The notes: a model not told the origin generated them from the sequence alone. Shown: positions 33,914-43,216, counted from the stretch's first letter. The stretch is 64,000 nucleotides of DNA from Rhizobium sp. L43 (GCF_002531725.1 NZ_NWSQ01000001.1:372001-436000), one strand, 5' to 3'. Program-made: numbers and translations.

Positions 33914-34894
33914 ATGCGCATTTCGAGCCGGCGCCTCGGCGTCTATGCGGTCGCCCTGGCGTTCGCCATCGTCGTGAACTTCATTCTTCCCCGGCTGATG
34001 CCGGGGAGCCCGGTCGACGCCATGGTCGCACAGCTCGGCCCGCGGGCGACACCCGCTGCCGTCGAGGCGATCAAGGCGCGCTTCGGCGCGGTCGACCAGC
34101 CGATGCTCTGGCAATTCGCCGATTATCTCAAGGGGCTTGTCACCCTCGATCTCGGCGTCTCGGTCAAATACTACCCCCAGACCGTCGTCCAGGTGCTTGG
34201 CCGGTCGACGCTCTGGACCGTCTTCCTGGTGACGACGGCGATCATCTTTTCGCTCTGTGTCGGTGTCGTGCTCGGCGCGGTCTCGGCCTGGCGCCGCGGC
34301 GGACGTTTCGACACGATCGTCTCGCCGCTGTCGGTGATCATGATTTCGGTGCCGCCCGTCATCGTGGCGCTGACGACGCTGTTCGTCTTCGCGGTTTCGC
34401 TGCGCTGGTTTCCGGTGGGCTACGCCTATGATCCGAACCTCGATCCCGCTTTCAACTTCACCTTCATCGGCAGCGTCTTCGCCCATGCGATCCTGCCGGT
34501 GCTGACGCTCTCGCCGTTCCTGATCGGCGAATTCCAAACGACGATGCGCTCGTCGATGATCTCGGTGCTCGGCGAGGATTATGTCACCATGGGCCGCGCC
34601 AAGGGGCTCAGCCACCGCACCGTGATGTTCGGCTACGGCGCGCGCAATGCCATGCTTCCGGTGCTGACCAACCTGGCGCTGATGCTCGGCGCCGTCTTCG
34701 GCGGCTCGATCGTCACCGAGATCGTCTTCAACTATCCCGGCTTGGGATTGACGCTCTACACCGCGAGCATCGCCCGCGATTACCCCGTTATCCAAGGTCA
34801 GCTGCTGCTGATGACACTTGCCACCCTCGGCGCCAACTTCCTGGTCGACATCATCTACGGCTTTGTCGATCCGAGATTGCGGGAGGCTGCGTGA
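33914..34894 (+). CDS. Opp-type ABC transporter permease (OppB/DppB-like)
   Basis: 326 residues, six predicted membrane helices. The first helix is followed by a periplasmic loop beginning LPRLMPGSPVDAM, typical for OppB. The cytoplasmic EAA loop is VTMGRAKGLSHRTVMFGYGA. GAGGGAACGGAT precedes the ATG. It forms the membrane channel with the next gene's product; the stop overlaps the next start (GTGATG), showing coupling. Confidence 0.9.
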   Translation: MRISSRRLGVYAVALAFAIVVNFILPRLMPGSPVDAMVAQLGPRATPAAVEAIKARFGAVDQPMLWQFADYLKGLVTLDLGVSVKYYPQTVVQVLGRSTLWTVFLVTTAIIFSLCVGVVLGAVSAWRRGGRFDTIVSPLSVIMISVPPVIVALTTLFVFAVSLRWFPVGYAYDPNLDPAFNFTFIGSVFAHAILPVLTLSPFLIGEFQTTMRSSMISVLGEDYVTMGRAKGLSHRTVMFGYGARNAMLPVLTNLALMLGAVFGGSIVTEIVFNYPGLGLTLYTASIARDYPVIQGQLLLMTLATLGANFLVDIIYGFVDPRLREAA

Positions 34895-35796
34895 TGAGCT
34901 TTACGCTATGGCCCATCCTCAAGCAGAAGAAGGCGTTGGCCGGCCTCATCATCATTGCCGTCCTGTGGCTGATGGCGCTGTTTGCGCCGCTCGTCGCACC
35001 CGGAGAGCCTGGAGCGCGTGTCGGACGCTCGCATCAGCCGCCGTCGATCGAACATGTCATGGGCACGACCAAGATGGGACGGGATGTCTACCGCCAGTTC
35101 GTCTGGGGCGCCCGCAGCTCTCTCTCGGTCGGTTTTGCCACCGGGATTGCCATCACCGTTCTCGGCACGGCGATCGGCCTCGTCGCCGGTTATGCCGGCG
35201 GCAGGACCGATGCATTGCTCGACCTTGCGACCAATGCCGTGCTCGTCATTCCGAACATGCCACTGTTGATCCTGCTCGCCTCCTTCGCCGGCACGGTGGG
35301 GCCGATGACGATCATGACGATCATCGCGCTGACCTCCTGGCCGTGGGGCGCCCGTATGACGCGATCGCAGACGATGGCGCTGCGCAATCGCGATTTCGTC
35401 ACGGCGTCGAAGATGATCGGCGAGCCGGCCTGGCGCATCATCTTCGTGGAAATCCTGCCGAACCTGACGACGCTGATCGGCATCAACCTCGTCGGCAGCA
35501 TCATCTATGCCATCGTTGCCCAGACGACGCTTGAATATCTCGGCTTCGGCGATCCCTTGAAGGTCTCCTGGGGCACCATGCTCTACAACGCCCAGAATTC
35601 CTCGGCGATCATGGTCGGCGCATGGTGGGATATCGGCGTGCCGGCGGCAGGCATCGCGCTGACGGGGCTTGGCCTTGCGCTTTTGAATTTCACCTTCGAT
35701 GAGATCTCCAATCCGCAGTTGCGCTCCGGCCCGGCGCTGACGCGCTGGTTCCGCCTCACCCGCGCCCGCAACCGGGAATTGGAGCTTGGCCGATGA
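34894..35796 (+). CDS. Opp-type ABC transporter permease (OppC/DppC-like)
   Basis: About 300 residues with the OppC layout: an N-terminal helix (GLIIIAVLWLMALFAPLVAP), then a soluble segment HVMGTTKMGRDVYRQFVWGA, then five helices. The EAA loop is NRDFVTASKMIGEPAWRIIF. The ATG at 34894 has GGGAGG upstream; GTG 34891 in the same frame is the alternative. The stop overlaps the following ATPase start. Confidence 0.9.
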   Translation: MSFTLWPILKQKKALAGLIIIAVLWLMALFAPLVAPGEPGARVGRSHQPPSIEHVMGTTKMGRDVYRQFVWGARSSLSVGFATGIAITVLGTAIGLVAGYAGGRTDALLDLATNAVLVIPNMPLLILLASFAGTVGPMTIMTIIALTSWPWGARMTRSQTMALRNRDFVTASKMIGEPAWRIIFVEILPNLTTLIGINLVGSIIYAIVAQTTLEYLGFGDPLKVSWGTMLYNAQNSSAIMVGAWWDIGVPAAGIALTGLGLALLNFTFDEISNPQLRSGPALTRWFRLTRARNRELELGR

Positions 35797-36608
35797 GCGA
35801 CAATCTTCTTGAGATCGACAAGCTCAACGTCGACTACCTCGTCGACAAGGGAGAGTTCCGCGCCGTCAAGGACGTCTCCTTCGCCATCGGCCGCGGCGAG
35901 ATCTTCGGGCTCGCCGGTGAATCCGGCTGCGGCAAGAGCACGATCGCCTATGCCATCACCAGTCTTTCCAAGGCGCCGGCCTGGATCAGCGGCGGCAGTA
36001 TCCGGCTCACCGGACAGGATCTGCTGAAGCTGCCGGAACGCGAGCTGCAGATGATCCGCTGGAAGCGCATCGGCATGGTCTTCCAGAGCGCGATGAATTC
36101 GCTCAATCCGCTAATGCGGGTCGAGGCGCAATTCCATGACGTTCTCTACCGGCACACCCATTGCTCGCGGGAGGAGTCCCGGGCTCGGGCCGAGGAGATG
36201 TTCCGCCTCGTCGGCATTCCCACCTATCGGATCGGCGACTACCCGCACCAGTTTTCCGGCGGCATGCGCCAGCGCATCGTTATCGCGATCTGTCTGGCGC
36301 TCAGACCCGAGCTCATCATCATGGACGAGCCGACGACGGCTCTCGACGTGGTTGTGCAGCGGGAGATCCTCGAGCAGGTCGTCGACCTGCAGCGGAGCTA
36401 CGGCTTCTCGGTGCTCTTTATCACCCATGACCTGCACCTGATGGCGCAGCTCTGCCGGCGCATCGGCGTCATGCTGAAGGGCGAGCTCGTCGAAGTGGGC
36501 GATGTCAGCCAGGTCGCCGATGCGCCGCGACACGAATATACGCGGAAGCTCTGGAATGCGATTCCGCAGCTTCCCGGCAATCCGCATCTATCAGGAGTCG
36601 TGGCATGA
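35793..36608 (+). CDS. Opp-type ABC transporter ATPase (OppD/DppD-like)
   Basis: 271 residues. Walker A GESGCGKST, Q-loop MVFQSAMNSLNPLMRV, signature FSGGMRQR, Walker B LIIMDEPTTALD and switch His in FITHDLHLMA. Slightly shorter than many OppD proteins; the C-terminal oligopeptide/dipeptide region is brief and lacks the usual cysteine cluster. It starts 4 nt inside the permease gene and overlaps the next ATPase gene, so all five transporter genes are one transcript. Confidence 0.92.
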   Translation: MSDNLLEIDKLNVDYLVDKGEFRAVKDVSFAIGRGEIFGLAGESGCGKSTIAYAITSLSKAPAWISGGSIRLTGQDLLKLPERELQMIRWKRIGMVFQSAMNSLNPLMRVEAQFHDVLYRHTHCSREESRARAEEMFRLVGIPTYRIGDYPHQFSGGMRQRIVIAICLALRPELIIMDEPTTALDVVVQREILEQVVDLQRSYGFSVLFITHDLHLMAQLCRRIGVMLKGELVEVGDVSQVADAPRHEYTRKLWNAIPQLPGNPHLSGVVA

Positions 36609-37549
36609 AAGCGGAGGCAAATCCTATTGTCGCTGACGCCGTGATCCGGCTCGAGGACATCCAACGCAATTTCGGTCCGGTCCGCGCGCTGAAAGGCGTG
36701 TCCTTCTCGCTCTTTCCCCGCAGGGCATTGGCGCTCGTCGGCGAATCCGGCTGCGGCAAGACGACCTGTGCCCGCATCATCGCCCGCCTGGACAAGCCGA
36801 CCGGCGGCAAGCTGTTTTTCCGCGGGCAGGCGCTCTCCGCCCGCGGCGGGGCCGGGGACGAGCATCGCTACCGCAGGGAGGTGCAGATGGTCTTCCAGGA
36901 TCCGTTCTCCTCGCTCAACCCGGCCTTCACCGTCAGCCATCATCTGGCGCGGCCGCTGCAATTGCATCGGCAGAGTGGCGCGAGGGCAGATCTTGCCGAG
37001 GAGATTGCCCGGCTGCTGGCAAGCGTCGGGCTGAAGCCCGATGTGACCAGGCAGAAATTCCCGCACGAGCTTTCGGGCGGGCAGCGGCAGCGCGTCAATA
37101 TCGCCCGCGCCCTTGCCGTCACACCCAGCGTGCTGGTGGCCGACGAGCCGACCTCGATGCTCGACGTCTCCATCCGCAAGGACATTCTCGATCTGCTCGC
37201 CACAGTGAAGCGTGAAAACGATCTCGCCATGCTCTATATCACCCACGACATCGCAACCGCAGCGCATGTGGCCGAGGAGATCGTCGTGATGTTTGCCGGC
37301 CAGATGGTCGAATGGGGCGACACCGATACGGTTCTTTCCGATCCCCGCCATCCCTATACGCGATTGCTGCTTTCCGCCGTTCCGGACGGCAGCAGGCCGT
37401 TCGTGACGGGCGGAAGCGCACGGTTCCTCGAACAGGCGGAAAAGGTGCGCTCGCTCAGCCGTCCTGAATCGACCGTGATCGAACAGGTTGGCCCCAACCA
37501 CTTCATACGCGCGCTCGGCGTTTCCAATGCCGGAATGCTCAAGAGCTGA
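36605..37549 (+). CDS. Opp-type ABC transporter ATPase (OppF/DppF-like)
   Basis: 314 residues. Walker A GESGCGKTT, Q-loop MVFQDPFSSLNPAF, signature LSGGQRQR, Walker B VLVADEPTSMLD, switch His in YITHDIATAAHVAEEI. It forms the ATPase heterodimer with the preceding gene product. The overlapping start (ATGA) supports stoichiometric coupled translation. Confidence 0.92.
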   Translation: MKAEANPIVADAVIRLEDIQRNFGPVRALKGVSFSLFPRRALALVGESGCGKTTCARIIARLDKPTGGKLFFRGQALSARGGAGDEHRYRREVQMVFQDPFSSLNPAFTVSHHLARPLQLHRQSGARADLAEEIARLLASVGLKPDVTRQKFPHELSGGQRQRVNIARALAVTPSVLVADEPTSMLDVSIRKDILDLLATVKRENDLAMLYITHDIATAAHVAEEIVVMFAGQMVEWGDTDTVLSDPRHPYTRLLLSAVPDGSRPFVTGGSARFLEQAEKVRSLSRPESTVIEQVGPNHFIRALGVSNAGMLKS

Positions 37550-37602
37550 TTTTCAAAAGGCTTCACCTCCAAGAGGCCAGCTTTCAAGAGGAAAGAGTGA
37601 CC

Positions 37603-39624
37603 ATGTCCACACCGCGACCGAAAGCCCTGCGGCTTGAAACCCTTTGGAATCCGCCTGCCGACGGCAAGGAGTTCTCCTATGTCCTGCGCCTCAAGAACCT
37701 CGGCACTGCGCCGCTTTCGAATTTCTCCCTCTGCGTCAGCGGCCCGGGCCGCGTCGATCCGGCCGGGCGCGTCGAGGGCGCGACGGTCTCGCAGCGGCTC
37801 TCGAATTTCACCGAATTCCAGCCGCCGGCCGATTTCGTTCTCGGCGCGGGCGAGACCTGGACGATCTCGGTCTATGCGCTGAGCTGGCAGTTCCGCCACT
37901 GGACGGACGGCGCGACGAGCGCCTATCTCGCGCTTTCCGACGGCAGCACCATCGTGCTCGGCATCGAGCCGACGCGGTCTTCGGTCAGCAATGCGCCGCT
38001 GAAGCGTGGCGCCGAGATCTATCCGGTTCCCGTCAATGCGCCGGTTCAGGTGTCGATCATTCCCTGGCCGAACCACGTCTCCGTCACTTCCCGCCGTCCG
38101 CTGCCCGCCGGTTTTGCGCCGCGGGCGCAGAGTGCCGAAGGGGAGGCGGCGGCGCAAAGTTTCGCGGCGCTGGTCGAGCATCTCTTTGCCGTCGAAGGCA
38201 TTGTGCGCACCGAGGCGGAAGGCGCAGTGGCCGTCGCCCTGAAGGATGTCGCCGGCTTCGGTCCCGAAGCCTATCGGCTGAGCTTCGACGAAGAAACGAT
38301 CACGATCGAGGCTGGCAGCCGGACCGGCTTTCTCTACGGCCTGGTGACACTCGGCCAGATCTGGCGCGGCGCAAGGCTGCATCCCCAAGTCTTCCAGTTT
38401 CCGGCATCCGGCGAGATCGTCGATGAGCCGGCGATGGGCTGGCGCGGGCTGCATCTCGATGTCGCCCGCCAGTTCTACGGCGCGGCCGAGGTCAAGAAGC
38501 TGATAGCGGTGCTGGCCTGGAACAAGCTCAACCGCTTCCACTGGCACCTTTCCGACGACGAGGCCTGGCGCGTCGAGATCGACGCCTATCCCGCTTTGAC
38601 CGAAATCGGCGCCTGGCGCGGCCACGGCCTTGCGGTTCCGCCGCTGCTGGGATCAAGCCCGGCCCGCACCGGCGGTTATTACACCAAGGCCGCCATCCGC
38701 GAGATCGTCGCCGAGGCAAAGAGCTTCGGGGTCGAGATCGTGCCGGAGATCGATGTACCCGGCCATTGCTACGCCATGCAGCAGGCGATACCGGATCTGC
38801 GCGATCCGGCCGAGGTCGGCAGCTATTATTCGGTTCAGGGTTTTCCCGACAATTGCATCAATCCCGCCCTTGAGAAGACCTACGAGATCGTCGAGACCAT
38901 CCTGACGGAACTCATCGAACTCTTCCCGTTCAAAACAATCCATCTCGGGGCCGACGAGGTGCCGCTCGGGGCGTGGTCCGGCTCGCCGGCAGCGCTCGAG
39001 CGCCTGCGCAGCGTCGCCGGCGACGCGGTTGCCGACGCGCATGCCAAGCGGCTGAACGTCGTCACCAACACCCATGGCGCCGACGATATCCACGGCTCGG
39101 GCGCCGCCATCCTGCAGGCGGAGTTCCTGAGCCGCGTCCAGCGCTTCCTGGCGAGCAAGGGCTGCATCACCGGCGGCTGGGAAGAGGCGGCCCATGGCGA
39201 TGTCATCGACAAGGCGAAGAGCTATCTCTGCAGCTGGCGCAATGTCGAGGTCTCGGCCGAACTCGCCGAACGCGGCTACGACATGGTCGTCTGCCCCGGA
39301 CAGGTCTATTACCTCGACATGGCGCTCAGGCCCGACTGGGACGAGCCCGGCGCCAGCTGGGCGGGAACATCAGACGCGGAAAAGCTCTATAATTTCGATC
39401 CGGTCGGCGGCTGGACCGCAGCGCAGAAACAGAAACTCCTCGGCATCCAGGCCTGCATCTGGTCCGAACCGATGACGGATCGCGCCGTTTTCGACCGCCT
39501 CGTTTTTCCGCGCGTTTCCGGACTTGCCGAAACCGGCTGGACGAAGCCGTCGTCGAAGTCGTGGGAGCGCTTCAAGGCGCTCGCCGGGCTGATGCCGCTG
39601 CTTTACGGGCTGCAGCAGTCGTAG
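37603..39624 (+). CDS. GH20 beta-N-acetylhexosaminidase
   Basis: 673 residues. An N-terminal beta region (~1-140) and GH20b-like domain precede the (beta/alpha)8 barrel. Barrel motifs: WRGLHLDVARQFY, NRFHWHLSDDEAWR, and the catalytic Asp-Glu pair D451-E452 in TIHLGADEVPLG, which act by substrate-assisted catalysis on the N-acetyl group. No signal peptide is seen, so hydrolysis likely occurs in the cytoplasm after uptake by the adjacent ABC transporter. It releases GlcNAc or GalNAc from chitobiose-like ligands. ATG 37603 chosen; GTG 37597 is in frame. Gap from the ATPase gene is 53 nt. Confidence 0.93.
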   Translation: MSTPRPKALRLETLWNPPADGKEFSYVLRLKNLGTAPLSNFSLCVSGPGRVDPAGRVEGATVSQRLSNFTEFQPPADFVLGAGETWTISVYALSWQFRHWTDGATSAYLALSDGSTIVLGIEPTRSSVSNAPLKRGAEIYPVPVNAPVQVSIIPWPNHVSVTSRRPLPAGFAPRAQSAEGEAAAQSFAALVEHLFAVEGIVRTEAEGAVAVALKDVAGFGPEAYRLSFDEETITIEAGSRTGFLYGLVTLGQIWRGARLHPQVFQFPASGEIVDEPAMGWRGLHLDVARQFYGAAEVKKLIAVLAWNKLNRFHWHLSDDEAWRVEIDAYPALTEIGAWRGHGLAVPPLLGSSPARTGGYYTKAAIREIVAEAKSFGVEIVPEIDVPGHCYAMQQAIPDLRDPAEVGSYYSVQGFPDNCINPALEKTYEIVETILTELIELFPFKTIHLGADEVPLGAWSGSPAALERLRSVAGDAVADAHAKRLNVVTNTHGADDIHGSGAAILQAEFLSRVQRFLASKGCITGGWEEAAHGDVIDKAKSYLCSWRNVEVSAELAERGYDMVVCPGQVYYLDMALRPDWDEPGASWAGTSDAEKLYNFDPVGGWTAAQKQKLLGIQACIWSEPMTDRAVFDRLVFPRVSGLAETGWTKPSSKSWERFKALAGLMPLLYGLQQS

Positions 39625-39657
39625 GGGAGGCGGCGATGGCTATGGAGACCTGAGATG

Positions 39658-39682
39658 GCTCTCAAGCCGAGAGCTTGAGAGC
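39658..39682. terminator. Hairpin between convergent GH20 and HxlR genes
   Basis: GCTCTCAAGC (39658-39667) and GCTTGAGAGC (39673-39682) form a perfect 10-bp stem with a 5-nt loop. No T-run; usable from both strands. Confidence 0.6.
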
Positions 39683-39703
39683 AGGGCGGGCCTGCACTGA
39701 GCG

Positions 39704-40162
39704 TCAGTCCTGCTGAGCCTGCGGCAGGGCGCATCCGGGTGCGGCGATGCGAATGGGCCGGGTTCCAACAGGAGCGCCGGTCGCCCGGTCGATGGTGACG
39801 GGATCGATCTCGGTTCCGGTTTCGGCGTCGAAGAAGCGGGTGACCTCGCCGCCGCCGCGATGTTTGCGGCCCCAGGCGCCGATCGCAAACAGCACCGGCA
39901 GAAAGTCTCGGCCGGCCTCCGTCAGCACATATTCGTCGCGCGGCGGGCGCTCGGAATAGCGGCGTTTTTCCAGGAGCCCTTCCTCGGTCAGCGATGCCAG
40001 CCGCCCCGTCAGCATGGTCGGGGCGATGCCGAGGCTTTTGCGAAAATCATCGAAACGGGTCAGCCCCGCATGGGCGTCGCGCATGATCAGCATGCTCCAG
40101 GCATCGCCGACGAGCGCCAGGCTGCGGGCAATCAGGCAGGGCTGGTCCGAAAGATTTTTCAT
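39704..40162 (-). CDS. HxlR-family winged-helix transcriptional regulator
   Basis: 152 residues. HxlR family pattern: CLIARSLALVGDAWSMLIMR, FDDFRKSLGIAPTMLTGRLA, then the wing YSERPPRDEYVLTEAGRDFL. There is an extra ~45-residue C-terminal tail. It is divergent from an SDR gene with a perfect inverted repeat between them (40189-40203), the likely autoregulatory and target operator. The same 11-bp core is found at the chitobiose-type operon promoter, so it might control that too. Confidence 0.92.
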   Translation of the reverse strand: MKNLSDQPCLIARSLALVGDAWSMLIMRDAHAGLTRFDDFRKSLGIAPTMLTGRLASLTEEGLLEKRRYSERPPRDEYVLTEAGRDFLPVLFAIGAWGRKHRGGGEVTRFFDAETGTEIDPVTIDRATGAPVGTRPIRIAAPGCALPQAQQD

Positions 40163-40188
40163 GTCGATATCTTTTTAGTAGTGACTTG

Positions 40189-40203
40189 CTATCAATTTGA
40201 TAG
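40189..40203. promoter_or_regulatory. Operator in the HxlR/SDR divergent region
   Basis: CTATCAA-T-TTGATAG, a perfect 7+1+7 inverted repeat, 26 nt before the HxlR gene start and 49 nt before the SDR start. A partial repeat of the half-site, GTAGTGAC/TAGTAAC, flanks it. Confidence 0.7.
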
Positions 40204-40252
40204 TAACAGATTGCGCATGGATGTTCCACGACAAAAGTAAAGGTGGAGATTG

Positions 40253-41068
40253 ATGAGCAAGAGAGAACGCGGCATTGCCCTGGTCACCGGAGCGTCCTCC
40301 GGCATCGGGCTGGTGACGGCGAAAGCGCTGCGGCGCGACGGTTACCGGGTGTTCGGCACCAGCCGAAAGCCGATGGCCGACACCGCCGACGGCATCACCA
40401 TGCTGGTCTGCGACGTCATCGACGATCAATCCGTGCAGGGCGTCGTCGACGAGGTGCTGAAACGCACGGGACGGATCGACCTGCTCGTCAACAATGCCGG
40501 CATCGGCCTGCTCGGCGGCGCCGAGGAATCGACGACGGCGCAGGCCAAAGCCGTGTTCGACGTCAACGTCTTCGGCACGATGCGCATGACCAATGCGGTG
40601 CTGCCGGTGATGCGGCGGCAGCGCAGCGGCCGGATCATCAACCTGAGCTCGATCCTCGGGCTGATCCCAGCGCCCTTCAACGCGCTCTATGCAGCGACCA
40701 AACACGCAATCGAAGGCTATTCGGAATCTCTCGACCATGAGGTGCGCACGCAGGGCATCCGCGTCGTGCTGGTCGAACCCGGCGTCACCCGCACCTCCTT
40801 CGAGGAGAACATCACCCGGCCGGACAAGCCGCTTGCCGTCTATGATGCGGTGCGCGCCGACGCGGAAAAGCTGATGCGCGAGATCGTCTCGAAGGGCGAT
40901 GCGCCGGAAGTGGTCGCCGCAACCGTCGTCAAGGCCGCCAATGCGGCATCACCCAAGAGACGTTACACGGCCGGGAAGGCGGCAGGACAGGTCCGCTTCA
41001 TCCGCCGCTTCCTGCCCGAGTCCTTCGTCGACAAGAGCCTGCGGAAATTCAACAAGCTTCCTGGCTGA
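40253..41068 (+). CDS. Short-chain dehydrogenase/reductase
   Basis: 271 residues. Classical SDR: TGASSGIG (NADP-type site), NNAGIGL, active-site Ser in NLSSILGLIPA, and YAATKHAIEG (Tyr-x3-Lys). The C-terminal extension to ~270 residues resembles SDR proteins annotated as oxidoreductases with ketone or aldehyde substrates. It is divergent from its probable HxlR regulator, a pair often induced by electrophiles. The ATG at 40253 is preceded by AGGTGGAG. Confidence 0.9.
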   Translation: MSKRERGIALVTGASSGIGLVTAKALRRDGYRVFGTSRKPMADTADGITMLVCDVIDDQSVQGVVDEVLKRTGRIDLLVNNAGIGLLGGAEESTTAQAKAVFDVNVFGTMRMTNAVLPVMRRQRSGRIINLSSILGLIPAPFNALYAATKHAIEGYSESLDHEVRTQGIRVVLVEPGVTRTSFEENITRPDKPLAVYDAVRADAEKLMREIVSKGDAPEVVAATVVKAANAASPKRRYTAGKAAGQVRFIRRFLPESFVDKSLRKFNKLPG

Positions 41069-41127
41069 GCCTTGCCGCATTGCCGGCGCGCCACAGACAC
41101 GAAAACCCGTCCCACGAAAGCATTCCT

Positions 41128-41154
41128 GATCTCCGGCACTATCGGTCGGAGATC
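41128..41154. terminator. Hairpin between convergent SDR and AraC genes
   Basis: GATCTCCG (41128-41135) pairs with CGGAGATC (41147-41154), loop 11 nt. No T-run. Confidence 0.4.
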
Positions 41155-41204
41155 AAGGCTGCCGCCCCGCCCACAGCGAACAAAGGTTTAGCGCGCGAAA
41201 GGCT

Positions 41205-42011
41205 TTACTGTCGTTGCCGGTAGGCAGAGGGCGTGATGCCGGTGCCCAGTTTGAATGCCCTTGTCATGTGGCTCTGGCTGCTGAAGCCGCAGGCCGAAGC
41301 GATCTCAGCGATCGGGTCCATGCCTGATAACATCGATTTGGCGCGCTCGACACGCCGGTGGGCCACCCAGCCATGCGGGGACACACCATAGCTTGCCCGG
41401 AACATCCGCTGAAAATGAAACGCGCTGAGTTGCCCGATCGCAGCCAGATCCTGCAAGCGGATTGTCTCATCGAGATGGGCCTCGATATACTCGAGAGTGC
41501 GGCGCCGCACATGCGGAGCGAGCCCGCCGCTGATCGCGCAGGGACGCATGCCTCCATAGCGCGGATCAACGAAGAGATCGTTGATCGCCCGCGTCATCGC
41601 TTCTTCAGCCAACAGATGACCGCCCGCCGACATCGCTTTCGTCATCTGCCCAAGCGCGCGCGCCAAGGCGGGTGCATCTGCGAAGGTCACTTCGGGAAGG
41701 ACCATAAGCCTGGAATCGCGGTCAAACGTCTCTGCAAACATCCGACGCATCTGATCGTCTGGAACATACAGATGGACGAATTCGAAGGGATCGGTGATTT
41801 CCCATTCAGACGAATGCCCTTGTGGCATGATGCACAAGGCTCCGGGCCGGCCTCGCGCGGCGGGGCCGCCATCCAGACGGCGCGTTCCGGCGCCACCCTT
41901 CAAATAAAGACTGAACGTATGTCCGTCCGGCCGCTCGTAGCTCATCCTGTCGCCGGCATTGCTCCAGAGGGCAGCGGATCGCCCGAAACCCAAATCGATG
42001 GACTGTGACAT
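41205..42011 (-). CDS. AraC-family transcriptional regulator
   Basis: About 268 residues. The C-terminal (~165-265) has two helix-turn-helix motifs: LQDLAAIGQLSAFHFQRMFR and IAEIASACGFSSQSHMTRAF, ending GITPSAYRQ. The N-terminal cupin-like sensor (~1-150) includes GHTFSLYLKGGAGTRRLDGG. The start at 42011 is chosen because the upstream in-frame 54 codons are compositionally unlike protein; no strong ribosome site supports either. It is divergent from a DMT transporter gene and probably controls it. Confidence 0.9.
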   Translation of the reverse strand: MSQSIDLGFGRSAALWSNAGDRMSYERPDGHTFSLYLKGGAGTRRLDGGPAARGRPGALCIMPQGHSSEWEITDPFEFVHLYVPDDQMRRMFAETFDRDSRLMVLPEVTFADAPALARALGQMTKAMSAGGHLLAEEAMTRAINDLFVDPRYGGMRPCAISGGLAPHVRRRTLEYIEAHLDETIRLQDLAAIGQLSAFHFQRMFRASYGVSPHGWVAHRRVERAKSMLSGMDPIAEIASACGFSSQSHMTRAFKLGTGITPSAYRQRQ

Positions 42012-42222
42012 CCGAGCAGAGGGAGATGCGGACAAAAAACTGAAAACCGAAAGGCGGCTATCTTTCACCAATTCTTCCCCACACCTGGCCACGCCTTGCG
42101 AACAATACCGGTGGACGATCCGCATGGCGAGCAGGAAGTCCGGGCAAACCAATTTCATAGCAAGAATCTGCAAGAGACCTGCCTGCGGTTCGCCTATTGG
42201 TCGGGGAAACGAGGATCATCCC

Positions 42223-43137
42223 ATGGCAAATGCCGCTCTCTTCATCGCGACCGTTCTCATATGGGGGACGACCTGGATCGCCATTGCGATGCAGGTCGGT
42301 CCCGTGCCGGTCTTGGTCTCGGTCTTTTACAGATTTGCGGTCGCAGCAGTGATCCTCGTCGCCATCCTGGCTGTCATGCGGCGGCTCAAGTTCCCTGCCT
42401 TGCGCGACCAACCTTTCATCCTTGCGCAAGCGCTCTGCCTGTTCAGCCTCAATTTCATCTGTTTCTACAATGCAGCCGCCTCCATCCCGTCCGGGCTGAT
42501 CTCCGTGATCTTCTCGCTTGCAACGATCTACAATGCCGTCAATGCGCGCCTCTTCTTCGGCGACCGCATTACAGGCCGCACGCTTCTCGCAGCGGCACTC
42601 GGAGCAACCGGCCTCCTCCTGCTTTTCGGAGAGGACGTTGTCGTCGATTTCGATATGGGCACGTTGAAGGGGATCGGGCTCGCAGCGCTTGGCACGCTGT
42701 TCTTCTCGCTGGGCAACATGGCATCGCGCCGAAACAGCGCGGCCGGAATCTCACCGGTGACCGCCAATGCCTGGGGCATGACCTATGGCGCGGTCATCCT
42801 CCTCGCCCTGATTGCCGTGACGCAAACGCCGATCGTGGCGCCGCCTGACATCACCTATCTTGCCGCGCTGCTCTATCTCGCGGCTATCGGATCGGTTATC
42901 GGCTTCACCACCTACCTCATGCTGGTGTCGCGCATCGGCTCCTCACGCGCTGCCTATGCCACCGTCCTGTTCCCGATCGTCGCCCTGTCGCTGTCGACGG
43001 TCTTCGAGGGTTACCACTGGAGCGGTCTGGGCCTGATCGGCCTGGCGCTGACGCTTCTCGGGAACGTGGTCATCTTTGCGCGACCTCTCGCGCGTCGCCC
43101 GCCGCAGGCAGATGCGAGGCTGCCGGCAGGCGGATGA
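42223..43137 (+). CDS. DMT-superfamily EamA transporter
   Basis: 304 residues, ten membrane helices in two EamA repeats. The first opens with ALFIATVLIWGTTWIAIAMQ, and the second includes GLAALGTLFFSLGNMASRRN. It is an inner-membrane permease of the drug/metabolite exporter type; the substrate is unknown. GAGGATCATCCC precedes the ATG. It lies 211 nt from the divergent AraC regulator. Confidence 0.9.
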   Translation: MANAALFIATVLIWGTTWIAIAMQVGPVPVLVSVFYRFAVAAVILVAILAVMRRLKFPALRDQPFILAQALCLFSLNFICFYNAAASIPSGLISVIFSLATIYNAVNARLFFGDRITGRTLLAAALGATGLLLLFGEDVVVDFDMGTLKGIGLAALGTLFFSLGNMASRRNSAAGISPVTANAWGMTYGAVILLALIAVTQTPIVAPPDITYLAALLYLAAIGSVIGFTTYLMLVSRIGSSRAAYATVLFPIVALSLSTVFEGYHWSGLGLIGLALTLLGNVVIFARPLARRPPQADARLPAGG

Positions 43138-43186
43138 GCAAGGGGCTCGGCAATCTCCCGGACCGAGCAGTGCGCGTAAAAGTCGC

Positions 43187-43216
43187 TTGACAAAACGCGT
43201 CCGTCACCACTATTGG
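43187..43216 (+). promoter_or_regulatory. Promoter of the lacI-type regulator operon
   Basis: TTGACA (43187-43192), 18-nt spacer, TATTGG (43211-43216). The -10 overlaps the operator at 43213-43232. Confidence 0.6.

Noticed and set aside
32221..33921. Long minus-strand open frame (566 codons)
   Set aside because: Antisense of the ABC substrate-binding protein, which has a signal peptide, ribosome site and operon context.
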